Assembly (NCBI RefSeq): GCF_900184995.1
Contig: NZ_LT860099.1
Span: 894,269 to 958,268 of the forward strand
DNA length: 64,000 bases
From: Konateibacter massiliensis
GTDB taxonomy: Bacteria > Bacillota > Clostridia > Lachnospirales > Lachnospiraceae
Reading direction: 5' to 3'
The position numbers and the translations under genes were made by a program. The notes beneath the pieces were generated by a model. The model ran no database searches, had not been told where the DNA came from, and saw only the letters and a program-made list of their open reading frames with translations. Of the stretch, positions 49,380-59,195 are shown in pieces (position 1 is the first letter of the stretch; each line of letters begins with the position of its first letter).

Positions 49380-51221
49380 CTAATTTGTAGCTGCCACTTC
49401 CCGCTCTGCAATTTCCTCTGCTATTTCTGCTGTTTTCTCGGTTTCTTCAATCTCCGGCTTCTCTTCCTCTTGATATGCCTGTGATACCGTCATAATTACA
49501 TTTCCGTTTTCAAGTGCCGCCTTCATGTCAAACACATTCGAGTAGGCTTCCGCTCTCATCTCCTCCATCATGCTTTCCTGCATCTGATAAGACTCCACCG
49601 CCTCTTGCATCTCCTTCGCCTCAACTTTTTCCACCCCTGACTGCTCTTTTCGCTTAAGCAGTGTCCGCTTGGCATCCTCATACAGAAGCGGCACACTCAT
49701 ACTTGACAGTATTGTGAAAACCTGCAAAATAAAGTAATGATACCGGTTTTGACTCTCCACAAACAAATGCATTGCCACCGTTCCCAAAAATAAGAGCACA
49801 AGCAGATATGCAAAGCTTCCTTTTTCCTTCCATAAATAAACCAAAGTGATTAACGCCATAAACACGATTATCATATAAAAAATATTGTTCATGTCACGCA
49901 CAGCATACAAAAAATCACTTCTTTCCTGCGTCAGATTACCCTGCTCATCCAAAAATGCAATATTCCATGTTGCACCGTAATCATCATTTCCCCATAAAAG
50001 CTCATATTTTTCAACGAAGAGATTAAATATTCCCTTCGGATTGTTCGTGAGCCTCTGGAATGCCAAATCCCTGCACGTGATATGTGCCTGTGTTGCCGAA
50101 CCGCTCGCTTCCATGCTCGCATATAAAAGCGCCGCATCCTCCTCATTCCAGCCGCCTTTTGACTCTGTATTCAGTCCTACCAAAAGATTGTATCCAAACG
50201 ATGTGCTTGCAGACGGAAGTGTTCTGTCAACCGTCAGCTCTATATTTGTCGTTACCACATTCGAAACAATCATATAAGGGATAATGATGAGAATACATCG
50301 AATCCACCCCTTTTCCAGCATACGAAGCGTTAAAGGCACATTATTTCTGTGAATCGGCGGAAGCTTCATCTTCTGCGGCAATATTGTCAAAATCATTGCG
50401 GCAAGCAAAATCAATGCCATCGGACGGATTGCCGATGCAAGCCCGATGAACACGCCAAGTATCAGATGCATCACAACGCCCTGCCCTGCCAGCTTTGTAT
50501 CCCCATCGTAATCCTTCACAAGCGATAGGAATATCCAGATGCACAGAAATAAGAAGAAGGTAAAGCTGTACTCTGCGGACAGCATTGTAATATAAAGCAC
50601 CTGTGACGGCCAGAATGCACACAATACCAAGGCAATTAACCCTGCCGTTCTGCCTGCTAATTTTTTTGCAATTTTGTAGACAAAAAATACGGTCATAACA
50701 GAAAAGAACACATTTAAGTACTGCCCTGCCGCCACGCTCGCTCCCACGATGGAAAACAAGGTTTTTAATATGTAACAGTAACCCATAACATGAGGAAACA
50801 TCGCGATGTAATCACTGTATCCTCTTCCTTCCTTTTGGATGGTTCCATCCTGTAGCAATACCGCTATTTCATAGTAGGTTTTATAATCGGATGCCGGCTG
50901 CATAGGAAATGCTGAAATTACGGCAATTCGAATCGCTGCAGCTGCAGCTAAAATAAGCAAAACAAATATAATTTCCGCATAGCGGTAAACCTTCAAATTT
51001 CCATGAAACGAATGTGTCATCCTAATTCTTGCCACAACCGCAGCCATAAGACTCACAAGCACCCACACGGCAAAAATCCCGACTAAAAGCATTCCCTTGG
51101 GCAGATAAGGATATTCCTGCCCCTCTCCAAGAGACATAAAGCCGCACACTAATATGTAGAGAAATCCGATTATGGCAAGTGACATGCAAAGATAATAAAA
51201 CCAACTTTTCTTAAGATTCAT
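49380..51221 (-). CDS. GT-C-fold (PMT/ArnT-like) membrane glycosyltransferase
   Basis: A 613-residue protein with about 12 membrane segments over residues 8-520 and a soluble tail rich in Glu. The first extracytoplasmic loop contains 'MQPASDYKTYYEIAVLLQDG', where an Asp follows the usual position of the GT-C catalytic acid; an ArnT/PMT-like acceptor role is possible. The tail (about 525-613) is acidic and helical, with 'MQEAVESYQMQESMMEEMRAE', and does not resemble known domains. Start ATG 51221 (GGAGGCTTC). It overlaps the upstream gene by 11 bp and lies in the polysaccharide operon, so it may decorate or initiate the polymer with a lipid-linked sugar. Confidence 0.7.
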   Translation of the reverse strand: MNLKKSWFYYLCMSLAIIGFLYILVCGFMSLGEGQEYPYLPKGMLLVGIFAVWVLVSLMAAVVARIRMTHSFHGNLKVYRYAEIIFVLLILAAAAAIRIAVISAFPMQPASDYKTYYEIAVLLQDGTIQKEGRGYSDYIAMFPHVMGYCYILKTLFSIVGASVAAGQYLNVFFSVMTVFFVYKIAKKLAGRTAGLIALVLCAFWPSQVLYITMLSAEYSFTFFLFLCIWIFLSLVKDYDGDTKLAGQGVVMHLILGVFIGLASAIRPMALILLAAMILTILPQKMKLPPIHRNNVPLTLRMLEKGWIRCILIIIPYMIVSNVVTTNIELTVDRTLPSASTSFGYNLLVGLNTESKGGWNEEDAALLYASMEASGSATQAHITCRDLAFQRLTNNPKGIFNLFVEKYELLWGNDDYGATWNIAFLDEQGNLTQERSDFLYAVRDMNNIFYMIIVFMALITLVYLWKEKGSFAYLLVLLFLGTVAMHLFVESQNRYHYFILQVFTILSSMSVPLLYEDAKRTLLKRKEQSGVEKVEAKEMQEAVESYQMQESMMEEMRAEAYSNVFDMKAALENGNVIMTVSQAYQEEEKPEIEETEKTAEIAEEIAEREVAATN

Positions 51222-54200
51222 GACGAAGCCTCCTATGCTCGAAAAACCATTTTACTCTGGGAACCAACAGAAAAATTCCCGTCATAACAACTAAATCATA
51301 TATAAAACGGTACAGATAAAGCTGTTTCGTGTTATCCGCATAACCGTTTCCGATAAAAGTCAAAGGATACTGCAAAATTCCGACCGCTGAAATCATCAAC
51401 AGTACAAAAAGAAGCATTTTATCCCGACTGTTTCTTTTCTTATTCCATATAAATTTTATACCAAGAACCCATTCCAGTCCAAACACAAGCATTACTTCCC
51501 AGAAATGACCAAACGTCAGATAGGAGCGTATCGTTCCCCATATATGAAACCGCTCTACCTTCGCATGCTCTTGCGTCGTCTTTTGCCCGACAAGCAGAAT
51601 ATAATCCGGCATATCCAAAGCCGCCGCCTGTGCGGTAATCTCCATGCTTTCATATAAAAGCTTCGGATGCTTCAAATAATACAAGAATAAGTCCGCGGTT
51701 GAAATCTTGGTGTAAAGCATCTCCTCCGCTTTCTCGGTTCGAGGCGGGCAATAATAAGCCTCTTTGGGAAGATAGGCGTGTTTTCCCGTGTCCACTGCCA
51801 TTGCAGGGTCTAAACCGAGTTCTGTAAGCGTCTTAGCCGGGTCCTCCACAAGCATAAGCAAGCCATAAAATACAGACTGGTATATCGTATCCGGCGAAGA
51901 AATCCCGCTGTTGTTCTCATAAATATGAACAGCACCGACCGAGAGCCAGATACTCCCGATAAAAAACAAGGCATAATATAAAATTTTCTTCCATCGCTTA
52001 GATGGCTGGTGATACCAAAATAATACAAATGTGCCGGCAATAAGCACCGGTGTTGCAATCGTATACTGTGCCTTTGCACCGATAAAAAGTATTTCCGAAA
52101 ATATTAAAATCAAAAAGGAGAATCGGCAGCTTCCTCTTTTGCTGTCTGCAATCTTTAGAGCTGAGGCGATTACCATAAGAAGAGAGACATATGCAATTCC
52201 TTCCCCAAACAGCGAATTAAGCCATCCTAAGTTTACCAAATCAAGTAAAACAACGAGCAGCACCATTGCAAACCAAAATGCCTTCACTCCAAATCGATGA
52301 AATAAAAACTGCATAATAAAAAATATACTAATTACAATAAGTACCGCATAAATTGCAGTGACATACACAGTCGAAAAGGAAAGTCCCACCATATTATCTA
52401 TGATTTTAAGCGGAACAGAAAACCATATCTGAGAAAGCTCCCCCCAGGTTGGAATCACCTTCCTATAATCATAAGGCTCTACCCAGTCGTAGTTTTCCAC
52501 TACTTTTGTAAGGGAAAGTTCATCGGAATTTTCCCAATCCTCTTTCGTATACTGAATATTCATAGCTGTCATCATTCGTCCGAAGTCACCGTTGTTATAT
52601 GCCCCTATTCTACTCGGCAAAAATAAAACAAACGTCACGATAATCGCAGCGGCAACGGCAAACACCATCGCACTTTTATTCGTATTCGAAAATATCTTCT
52701 TCAGACAAAATGATTTGGCACAAAGAAGCCCCTCTTTCACTGCCTGACAAAATGGATTTGGCAGAAACAGCTCCTCCGCCTGTTTGAATGACTCTAGCAC
52801 CTTCGATGGCTCCTCCGACGTCATGGCAATTTCCACTTCTGACTCTTCTTCCCCGGAAGCACTCAATAGCTCCCTCCACCACTGTACCGCTCTTTCTCCA
52901 CCCTTTACAAGAAATCCTGCAAAGAAGAGCAGCATCATATCAAACGTAAAAATAAAATAATAATTTGTGCCGTCTGCCTCCGCAAATCCCTGCCATGCAT
53001 AAATAGTCAAAAACTGTGTCACACAAGACAGCCACAAAAGCAGTCCGATTAGAGCAAGTGCATGATTTTCTCTGCTTTTTCCCAACCAGTATAACATTAC
53101 AAGCAGTGCAAAAACAATACACGCAAAAGCACCGTATCCCATTAGACTTCTCGGAACAAGCAGTGCCCTAATCCACTGCCACCAGACAAAGCGCTCTACC
53201 CATTCTGTTCCCACATTCGCCTGCCTGTTGACAGCAAGGAAACGTTTTGTATCAATCTGTATCAAATGTCTTGCTGTTTCTTTTAATACATTTAAATAAA
53301 GAGACGGGTGTTCTTGGTAAAGCTTTAAAAGCTGTATATAACTAAGATATGAGAAAATCTCCGTCTTAGCCTCCTCGCTATATGGATAAATCACATAGCT
53401 CTCCTTGGGCAGATACGCATTTTTTCCGATATCTTCTGTCAGATTCGTATCCAAGGAAAGCTCTCGAAGTATCTCCTCCTTATCTTCGCTCTGCATCAGC
53501 GCTCCGGTTAAAAAGCTGTGATACATCTGCGTATCGGAGAACAACGCTTCATTTTGCAATGTATATCTCACATTACTTCTTACCACAAAGATAAGCAGCA
53601 CTGTAAAAACAACATAATAGGAAACTCTCTTTCTCTTCTCTGGCCTGCAATAAATCATCGCCCAAAGATTGGCTCCGATTACAACAGGCAGATATACGAT
53701 GTTGACCGCCCTCGCATTTAGGAGCAACAGGGAGACAAAAAGCAGCATCAAAATACTTTTTCCTTGTCCTCTCCCCTTTGAAGCCGCAATATGAAATAAA
53801 ATAGTAAAAAATACTAAAAAGCTTACAAAATAAATACCGTTTCGATATAAGGAATTAAAATAAACTGTATAATTACCGCACAGAAAAACAAAGGTGCAAA
53901 GAAGTCCAATTGCCGCTGCCTTTTCCTTAAAAAAGCAGTAGGCTGATCTCGTGATGGAATAAATGCAGGCAATGGTAATGAAGAAAAACAAAATGGCAAG
54001 ATACTGAGTAGAAAACGGAATATGCAGCAATTTACACATTATGCTGATGAGAGAAACCGGGTAAATAAGCGACTGAGCCGGCTCTAGCTGCAAGAGCCCT
54101 AAAAGCTGTATTTTCTCCACCTTAAATGTTTCGATTACTGTGACATACCGAAGAGAAGCCTCCTCCTGCTGTACCTCATCCGTATAGCTAAGCCCCATAT

Positions 54201-54369
54201 CATACATGGTCTGGGTGTACTCTCCATAGTCGATTACCCCTGCCCTCTGACCGCCAAACATAACCGTCAGAGCAATCACAAAAGCCGTAACCGCCACAAA
54301 CCCGGCAACAATCTCCTGATTGTTTCTGTAAAAGCTTATGAAACTTTCCTTTCGCTCTTTCCACCCCAT
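51211..54369 (-). CDS. 1052-residue membrane protein with internal duplication
   Basis: Two similar halves of about 500 residues, each with some 10-12 membrane segments. The N-half has 'GVIDYGEYTQTMYDMGLSYTDE' (about 44-65), 'VYFNSLYRNGIYF' and 'NAYLPKESY' (YLPKE at 319-323); the C-half has 'GAYNNGDFGRMMTAMNIQYT', 'LNSLFGEGIAYV' and 'HAYLPKEAY' (YLPKE at 866-870). A soluble linker of about 60 residues lies between them. A third relative is encoded at 61748-63289. I recognise no named family; GT-C-like glycosyltransferase or flippase-type functions are possible, since both half-proteins place conserved acidic and Tyr residues after the first segment. Confidence 0.65.
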   Translation of the reverse strand: MGWKERKESFISFYRNNQEIVAGFVAVTAFVIALTVMFGGQRAGVIDYGEYTQTMYDMGLSYTDEVQQEEASLRYVTVIETFKVEKIQLLGLLQLEPAQSLIYPVSLISIMCKLLHIPFSTQYLAILFFFITIACIYSITRSAYCFFKEKAAAIGLLCTFVFLCGNYTVYFNSLYRNGIYFVSFLVFFTILFHIAASKGRGQGKSILMLLFVSLLLLNARAVNIVYLPVVIGANLWAMIYCRPEKRKRVSYYVVFTVLLIFVVRSNVRYTLQNEALFSDTQMYHSFLTGALMQSEDKEEILRELSLDTNLTEDIGKNAYLPKESYVIYPYSEEAKTEIFSYLSYIQLLKLYQEHPSLYLNVLKETARHLIQIDTKRFLAVNRQANVGTEWVERFVWWQWIRALLVPRSLMGYGAFACIVFALLVMLYWLGKSRENHALALIGLLLWLSCVTQFLTIYAWQGFAEADGTNYYFIFTFDMMLLFFAGFLVKGGERAVQWWRELLSASGEEESEVEIAMTSEEPSKVLESFKQAEELFLPNPFCQAVKEGLLCAKSFCLKKIFSNTNKSAMVFAVAAAIIVTFVLFLPSRIGAYNNGDFGRMMTAMNIQYTKEDWENSDELSLTKVVENYDWVEPYDYRKVIPTWGELSQIWFSVPLKIIDNMVGLSFSTVYVTAIYAVLIVISIFFIMQFLFHRFGVKAFWFAMVLLVVLLDLVNLGWLNSLFGEGIAYVSLLMVIASALKIADSKRGSCRFSFLILIFSEILFIGAKAQYTIATPVLIAGTFVLFWYHQPSKRWKKILYYALFFIGSIWLSVGAVHIYENNSGISSPDTIYQSVFYGLLMLVEDPAKTLTELGLDPAMAVDTGKHAYLPKEAYYCPPRTEKAEEMLYTKISTADLFLYYLKHPKLLYESMEITAQAAALDMPDYILLVGQKTTQEHAKVERFHIWGTIRSYLTFGHFWEVMLVFGLEWVLGIKFIWNKKRNSRDKMLLFVLLMISAVGILQYPLTFIGNGYADNTKQLYLYRFIYDLVVMTGIFLLVPRVKWFFEHRRLRHES

Positions 54370-54408
54370 ATCCGCCCAATCCCCGTTTCACCCTTACTAT
54401 CAGCTCAA

Positions 54409-55506
54409 TTACAGCTTTTCCTTTAGTATTTTCACAATCTGGGCACACGCTGTTCCGTCTCCGTATGGGTTGGCGGCGTGGCTCATCTTGTCATAGGCTT
54501 CTCGATTGGTAAGTAGTTCTAAAAATTCATGGTATATCACATCTTGGTTCGTTCCGACTAACTTTAATGTCCCTGCTTCGATGCCCTCCGGTCTCTCTGT
54601 CGTATCACGCATCACCAAGACAGGCTTTCCAAGAGACGGCGCCTCTTCCTGAATGCCGCCGCTGTCCGTCAAAATCAAATAAGACTCATTCATAAAATTA
54701 TGGAAATCCAGCACCTCAAGAGGTTCAATAATCCGCATTCTCTCATGGTTTTGGAATACTTCGTTTGCAGTCTGTCTCACAACAGGGTTCATATGAATCG
54801 GATAGACAACCTTTACATCCTCCACCTCCTCAAGCACCTGTTTGATTCCTCTAAAAATATGGTAGAGAGGTTCACCCAGATTTTCCCGCCTGTGCGCCGT
54901 CAGCATCACAAGCCTTGAGCCCTTTGCCCAATCAAGCACAGGATGCGAATACTCTGCCTTCACCGTTGTTTTCAGGGCGTCGATAACCGTATTTCCCGTT
55001 ACAAATATATTGTCCTTCTTCTTTCCTTCCCGAAGCAGATTATCTCTTGCCGCCGCGGTAGGTGCAAAATGAAAATCGGCGAAAATCCCTACCCCCTGCC
55101 GGTTAAATTCTTCCGGAAATGGGGATTTCAGATTGTAGGTGCGAAGCCCGGCTTCCACATGCCCCACGGCAATGCCTTGATAAAACGCCGACAACCCTGC
55201 CGCAAAGGTCGTTGTCGTATCGCCGTGAACAAGCACAACATCGGGCTTCTCCTTCTCATATATATCCCTCATTCCGTTTAACACGTTCGTTGTGACATCA
55301 TAAAGAGTCTGTCTGTCCTTCATAATCTCTAAGTCATAATCCGGCACAATATCAAAGGATTCAAGCACCTGCTTCAGCATCTGCCTGTGCTGCCCCGTCA
55401 CACAGACAACTGTTTGAAATTCCTCTTCTTGCTTTAGTTCTAAGACAAGCGGGCACATTTTAATTGCCTCCGGTCTTGTTCCAAATACAACCATAATCTT
55501 TTTCAT
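54409..55506 (-). CDS. wecB: UDP-N-acetylglucosamine 2-epimerase (non-hydrolysing)
   Basis: A 365-residue GT-B-fold enzyme that converts UDP-GlcNAc to UDP-ManNAc. Its motifs are complete: 'VVFGTRPEAIKMCPLVLEL' at the N-terminus, 'VHGDTTTTFAAGLSAFYQ', 'GHVEAGLRTYN', 'TAHRRENLGEPL' and 'LTDSGGIQEEAPSLGKPVLVMRDTTERPEG', the last covering residues about 290-320. ATG 55506 has GGAAGGAT. Its place in the operon between BcsB-like and the large membrane protein implies that ManNAc (or a derivative) is a building block or a modification of the product. No ManNAc dehydrogenase is adjacent. Confidence 0.95.
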   Translation of the reverse strand: MKKIMVVFGTRPEAIKMCPLVLELKQEEEFQTVVCVTGQHRQMLKQVLESFDIVPDYDLEIMKDRQTLYDVTTNVLNGMRDIYEKEKPDVVLVHGDTTTTFAAGLSAFYQGIAVGHVEAGLRTYNLKSPFPEEFNRQGVGIFADFHFAPTAAARDNLLREGKKKDNIFVTGNTVIDALKTTVKAEYSHPVLDWAKGSRLVMLTAHRRENLGEPLYHIFRGIKQVLEEVEDVKVVYPIHMNPVVRQTANEVFQNHERMRIIEPLEVLDFHNFMNESYLILTDSGGIQEEAPSLGKPVLVMRDTTERPEGIEAGTLKLVGTNQDVIYHEFLELLTNREAYDKMSHAANPYGDGTACAQIVKILKEKL

Positions 55507-55573
55507 CGCAATCCTTCCTTCATCTGCAGTATACCATGACCTTCACATTTTTTTCTTAGCGAATCATTGGCAC

Positions 55574-57856
55574 TTATTCATCTTTTTTCCTATGATACAT
55601 TCTGACACGAATCAAAATGATGATAACTGCAATGAAAATCATAATCATTACGGAAGTCGCAACAACCGTAAATACTAACGATTGTTTATTTTCTACAAGT
55701 CTTTTGATTAAACTCGGCTCTTGCACATCTGTTGCCGCCTTGATAAACTGGAAGGATTTTGAATCTAAGTCACTGTCTATCACCACACAGTCTTTCGAAA
55801 GACTGTAGCGTAACTTATAATTTCTCATAAACTCCTGTACATTTGACAGCATATCATCCTCTATGCTGGTCACTGCCAAAATACCGCGGTTGCTCGCAAA
55901 CGGTGACTCCAAAAGCTGTAAAATCGCAATCTCTCCTGCATAGTTATCCGATAAAATAAGCTGTTCATTGCTGTTAAATTTGCTTCCATCCGAAGAATAG
56001 GAAAAGTAAAGCTTATCATTTAAGGTACGAAGCAAGGAGTTATTATTATAATTGCCTACCGTTACAATGTTATAATCTGCATCGTTCTCGTCAAATTCGC
56101 TGAAGCGCTTTACATACAGCGTTCCGTAAGGCTCCACCCCATCCCCGTACATACCGATAATCTGTGCATACAAATTAAGCTCCTCCGTTGTCGGCGTATC
56201 AGAGAGAACAAGCATCATATCGTTAAATTTTCCATCCGTTCGAAACGGCGACGGCTTTAAATCAAAGGTCAGCACAATACCCGTGGATGCGGGCAGATAT
56301 AATACCGATTCATCGGATACATATGCCCAAGGCATTTCATCCTGTCTCGGGGTACATACAATATCTGCTATTTCCAAGTCAAAGGCGATGCGAATTGCCC
56401 CTGTCGTCGTTCCTACTACATCAGCAGGCATTGAGAAAGTCAAAACATCCCCGATTGCATTTTCTTTTGAAAGTTTTTTGCTTGCAACCGGAATATCTCC
56501 CCAGTAAACCGTGATAAGAGAACGATTAAAATCCAAATTTTCACTGTAGCGGAAATTAAGTGTCACCTTTCCGGCATCTGATAAGAAGTAATCCTCCGAG
56601 AACGGAAGGTAAATTAACTGCTCCTGGTGAAACGGTCCTACAAACGTCAAACCGCTTCCGATAATATCTTTTACCGTATAGTTGCCTGCTGCCATCTTGC
56701 TAATAGAAGTAGAGTTAATTGCAACATCAGCGCTTCCAAGCTTCACGCTTGCCACACTGCTCTTCTCCTGGGACACACGATTTTCGTCCATCAGCATATA
56801 TGCCGCCTCCAAAAGACAGTCATCGTTTGTGGAGGTCACGATAAGAAGCGGATTCCCTTTCGAATCCTCTGAAAATACAACCTCTCCTCTCGTATCCAGA
56901 TCGCTTGTATCCGTTATTTTATTCTGATAAAATTCGGTCAAATTATTATAATTTGCAACCAATATCGTTCTGTCCGCATTGGTGCCTGCAAGGTCTGATA
57001 AAAGGCAGAACTGGATATTATTTTCATCACCCGTCTCCGTACTCAAATCCGACATCAAATTCATTGCCGCCGCAATTTCCCCATCCGTCGCCTCATCTGA
57101 GACAACAATAGAAAGTCCTTTTCCTGTCTCCTCTGTCGTAGACATAAACGGATAAGGATAATAGGAAATCCTCTGCCCTGCATCAACAATCTCATAGCCG
57201 CTTCGGATATAAGAATTTTTTGATATGCTAAGCCAGTTTGCATTGCTGAAATCGTCAATACACCCCTCTTCATCATAAAGCCTTGCATAAGCAGAAACCG
57301 CAAGAGAATTATAGCCCTCTTTGACCAAATCCATCGGTATCTCCAGATAGCACGTCTGTGTACTTCCGTTTTCATAGGCGATGCTGTATGAGCTTACCGG
57401 CACATTGTTCACGGAAAACGTCATAGAGCTTGCTATGCTTTGAATCAGTTCGCTGACATCATATTGAATCTCCGCATACACATATTTGGTGTCCCAATAT
57501 GACGGCACGTAGAAAAACAATTCCTTCGTAGAAAAAATACCCTTAAGCGTTGTCTGGTCAAAATATATGTCCTTTGTATAGGTCGTATCAGGAAGGGTAG
57601 GTTCCTGCTCTACCGGTGCTTGGGCATCCTCCGGATTTGAGGAAAGTATGTGTACAATCGCATCCTCCCTCGTTGCATCCTCATCCCTATCTGCTCCTGT
57701 CACAGCCTCGCCCGCCTGAAAAGCGACAATTGCCTCGTCCTCGTCCGGCGTCGCTGTCTGCGATGACGCTTTACCGGTCTCTGTAAAAAACATACCGGAA
57801 AGTACTGCGGATGCAAGCAGGACCATGACTCCCCTTCTAATTTTTATTTTTTTCAT
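55574..57856 (-). CDS. BcsB-like polysaccharide synthase accessory protein
   Basis: A 760-residue exported protein: signal segment (about 8-28), a Glu/Asp-rich stretch to residue 95, a long beta-rich region and a single C-terminal membrane segment ('VFTVVATSVMIMIFIAVIIIL' region, about 730-750) followed by a short basic tail. The order of two carbohydrate-binding-like domains and flavodoxin-like folds (one in 'DAGQRISYYPYPFMS', another in 'LSDTPTTEELNLYAQIIGMYG') corresponds to BcsB, the partner of the cellulose synthase BcsA. Start ATG 57856 follows GGAGGTAAA. It lies 28 bp after the GT2 gene, as BcsB follows BcsA. The N-terminus differs from enterobacterial BcsB. Confidence 0.8.
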   Translation of the reverse strand: MKKIKIRRGVMVLLASAVLSGMFFTETGKASSQTATPDEDEAIVAFQAGEAVTGADRDEDATREDAIVHILSSNPEDAQAPVEQEPTLPDTTYTKDIYFDQTTLKGIFSTKELFFYVPSYWDTKYVYAEIQYDVSELIQSIASSMTFSVNNVPVSSYSIAYENGSTQTCYLEIPMDLVKEGYNSLAVSAYARLYDEEGCIDDFSNANWLSISKNSYIRSGYEIVDAGQRISYYPYPFMSTTEETGKGLSIVVSDEATDGEIAAAMNLMSDLSTETGDENNIQFCLLSDLAGTNADRTILVANYNNLTEFYQNKITDTSDLDTRGEVVFSEDSKGNPLLIVTSTNDDCLLEAAYMLMDENRVSQEKSSVASVKLGSADVAINSTSISKMAAGNYTVKDIIGSGLTFVGPFHQEQLIYLPFSEDYFLSDAGKVTLNFRYSENLDFNRSLITVYWGDIPVASKKLSKENAIGDVLTFSMPADVVGTTTGAIRIAFDLEIADIVCTPRQDEMPWAYVSDESVLYLPASTGIVLTFDLKPSPFRTDGKFNDMMLVLSDTPTTEELNLYAQIIGMYGDGVEPYGTLYVKRFSEFDENDADYNIVTVGNYNNNSLLRTLNDKLYFSYSSDGSKFNSNEQLILSDNYAGEIAILQLLESPFASNRGILAVTSIEDDMLSNVQEFMRNYKLRYSLSKDCVVIDSDLDSKSFQFIKAATDVQEPSLIKRLVENKQSLVFTVVATSVMIMIFIAVIIILIRVRMYHRKKDE

Positions 57857-57884
57857 TTTTTACCTCCAGCCTTCTCTGTCTATG

Positions 57885-59180
57885 TTAACCTCTGAATTTC
57901 TTCCTTTTCTTTTTTGTCTCCTCTACCTCTTCAAAGCGTTCTGTCTTATCCCACACAACCTCTTTGTTGTATATTTTATCCTGCACGCTCAAAAACAAAG
58001 CGTTCAGCACGACAAATACCCACATTTTTGAGTAGGAGAAAAGCATAAGTAAAATAAGAAGTGCACTTTCAAAACTAAACTCATTTTTTTCCACGGCAAG
58101 CGTCAGCAATACATTGAGCAAAAAGAGTACAATCGCCATTCCCCAAAGAAGGGATGAAAACCCGCCAAGCGTTACGTGGCAAAGTCCCAAAATACCCAGT
58201 ATAAAAATAATATCTGAACAGATTAGAGATGTCAGCATCAAGACATACACAAGTGCATAGTAAAATGCATCTAAGCGCATCGGTCCTGCCGTCTTGTCAA
58301 AGGCATATTTGAAGTTTTTAAACAGTACATAAATATTGCCCTTCGCCCATCTCGTTCTCTGTTTAAACCATTGTTTCAGCTTCTGCGGCTCCTGCTCCCA
58401 CGTCACCGCAAGCGGCATAAATTTGATATAATAGCCCATCCGATAGATGCGAAAGCTAATCTCGGTATCCTCCGCCAGTGCATTCGTATCCCAGCCGCCC
58501 ATCTGATTGATAATGCTTCTTCGTATGACAAAGTTGGTTCCGGGAATGGTACAAAGCTTAAAGAAAAAATAGCGTCCCGCCTGATTCATGCACTGGTAAG
58601 CCAACGTTTCAATATTGACAAAACGAGTCAGCAGAGAAGCATTTCGGTTTCTCGTACGGAATTTTCCGATTACGGCACCAAGCTTATCATCAGACATCAG
58701 GTTCTCCACCAAAATACGCAGTGCATCCGGTGCAGGCGTGTTGTCCGCATCGTAAATTGCAATAACTGAACCGCTTGCCACAGACAGCGCAATGTTTAAG
58801 GCATTTGATTTTCCCTTTCCTCCTACCTTATTGTCCGTATTCAGCACAATCAGCTTCCTGCTTGGGAACTTCTCCTGCATCTTTTTCAGCACCTCAGCCG
58901 AGTTATCAGTTGAATTATCGTTGATGACAATGATTTCATATCGGTCCTTTGGATAGTCAAAATTTAAAAGGGCCAGAACGGTACGGCGGATTACGATACT
59001 CTCGTTATGTGCCGGAACCATAATCGTCACCATTGGATATTCCTCAAGCGGAATATGTCCGTCCGTCTTATTGATCCGGAGCATATAAATAATTCCGCCG
59101 ATCGAAAGAAAAATATTGATAAACATAAGCCCCCATATCGCTATGATGGAATATAAGGACAATAAATCCGCAATCGACAC
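57885..59180 (-). CDS. Processive GT2 polysaccharide synthase (BcsA/PgaC-like), no PilZ domain
   Basis: A 431-residue membrane glycosyltransferase: N-terminal segment (about 12-34), a cytoplasmic GT2 domain with 'TIMVPAHNES' (52-61), the DxD motif 'YDADN' (143-147), 'ALAEDTE' (234-240) and the processive QxxRW signature 'QRTRW' (274-278), then four to five C-terminal segments (from about 310). This D,D,D,QxxRW set means the enzyme polymerises a beta-linked chain while translocating it. Unlike BcsA, the C-terminus ends with a short basic tail, so the c-di-GMP binding PilZ domain is absent. Start GTG 59180, behind AGGAGGGAGGG. Confidence 0.92.
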   Translation of the reverse strand: MSIADLLSLYSIIAIWGLMFINIFLSIGGIIYMLRINKTDGHIPLEEYPMVTIMVPAHNESIVIRRTVLALLNFDYPKDRYEIIVINDNSTDNSAEVLKKMQEKFPSRKLIVLNTDNKVGGKGKSNALNIALSVASGSVIAIYDADNTPAPDALRILVENLMSDDKLGAVIGKFRTRNRNASLLTRFVNIETLAYQCMNQAGRYFFFKLCTIPGTNFVIRRSIINQMGGWDTNALAEDTEISFRIYRMGYYIKFMPLAVTWEQEPQKLKQWFKQRTRWAKGNIYVLFKNFKYAFDKTAGPMRLDAFYYALVYVLMLTSLICSDIIFILGILGLCHVTLGGFSSLLWGMAIVLFLLNVLLTLAVEKNEFSFESALLILLMLFSYSKMWVFVVLNALFLSVQDKIYNKEVVWDKTERFEEVEETKKKRKKFRG

Positions 59181-59195
59181 TTCACGCCCTCCCTC

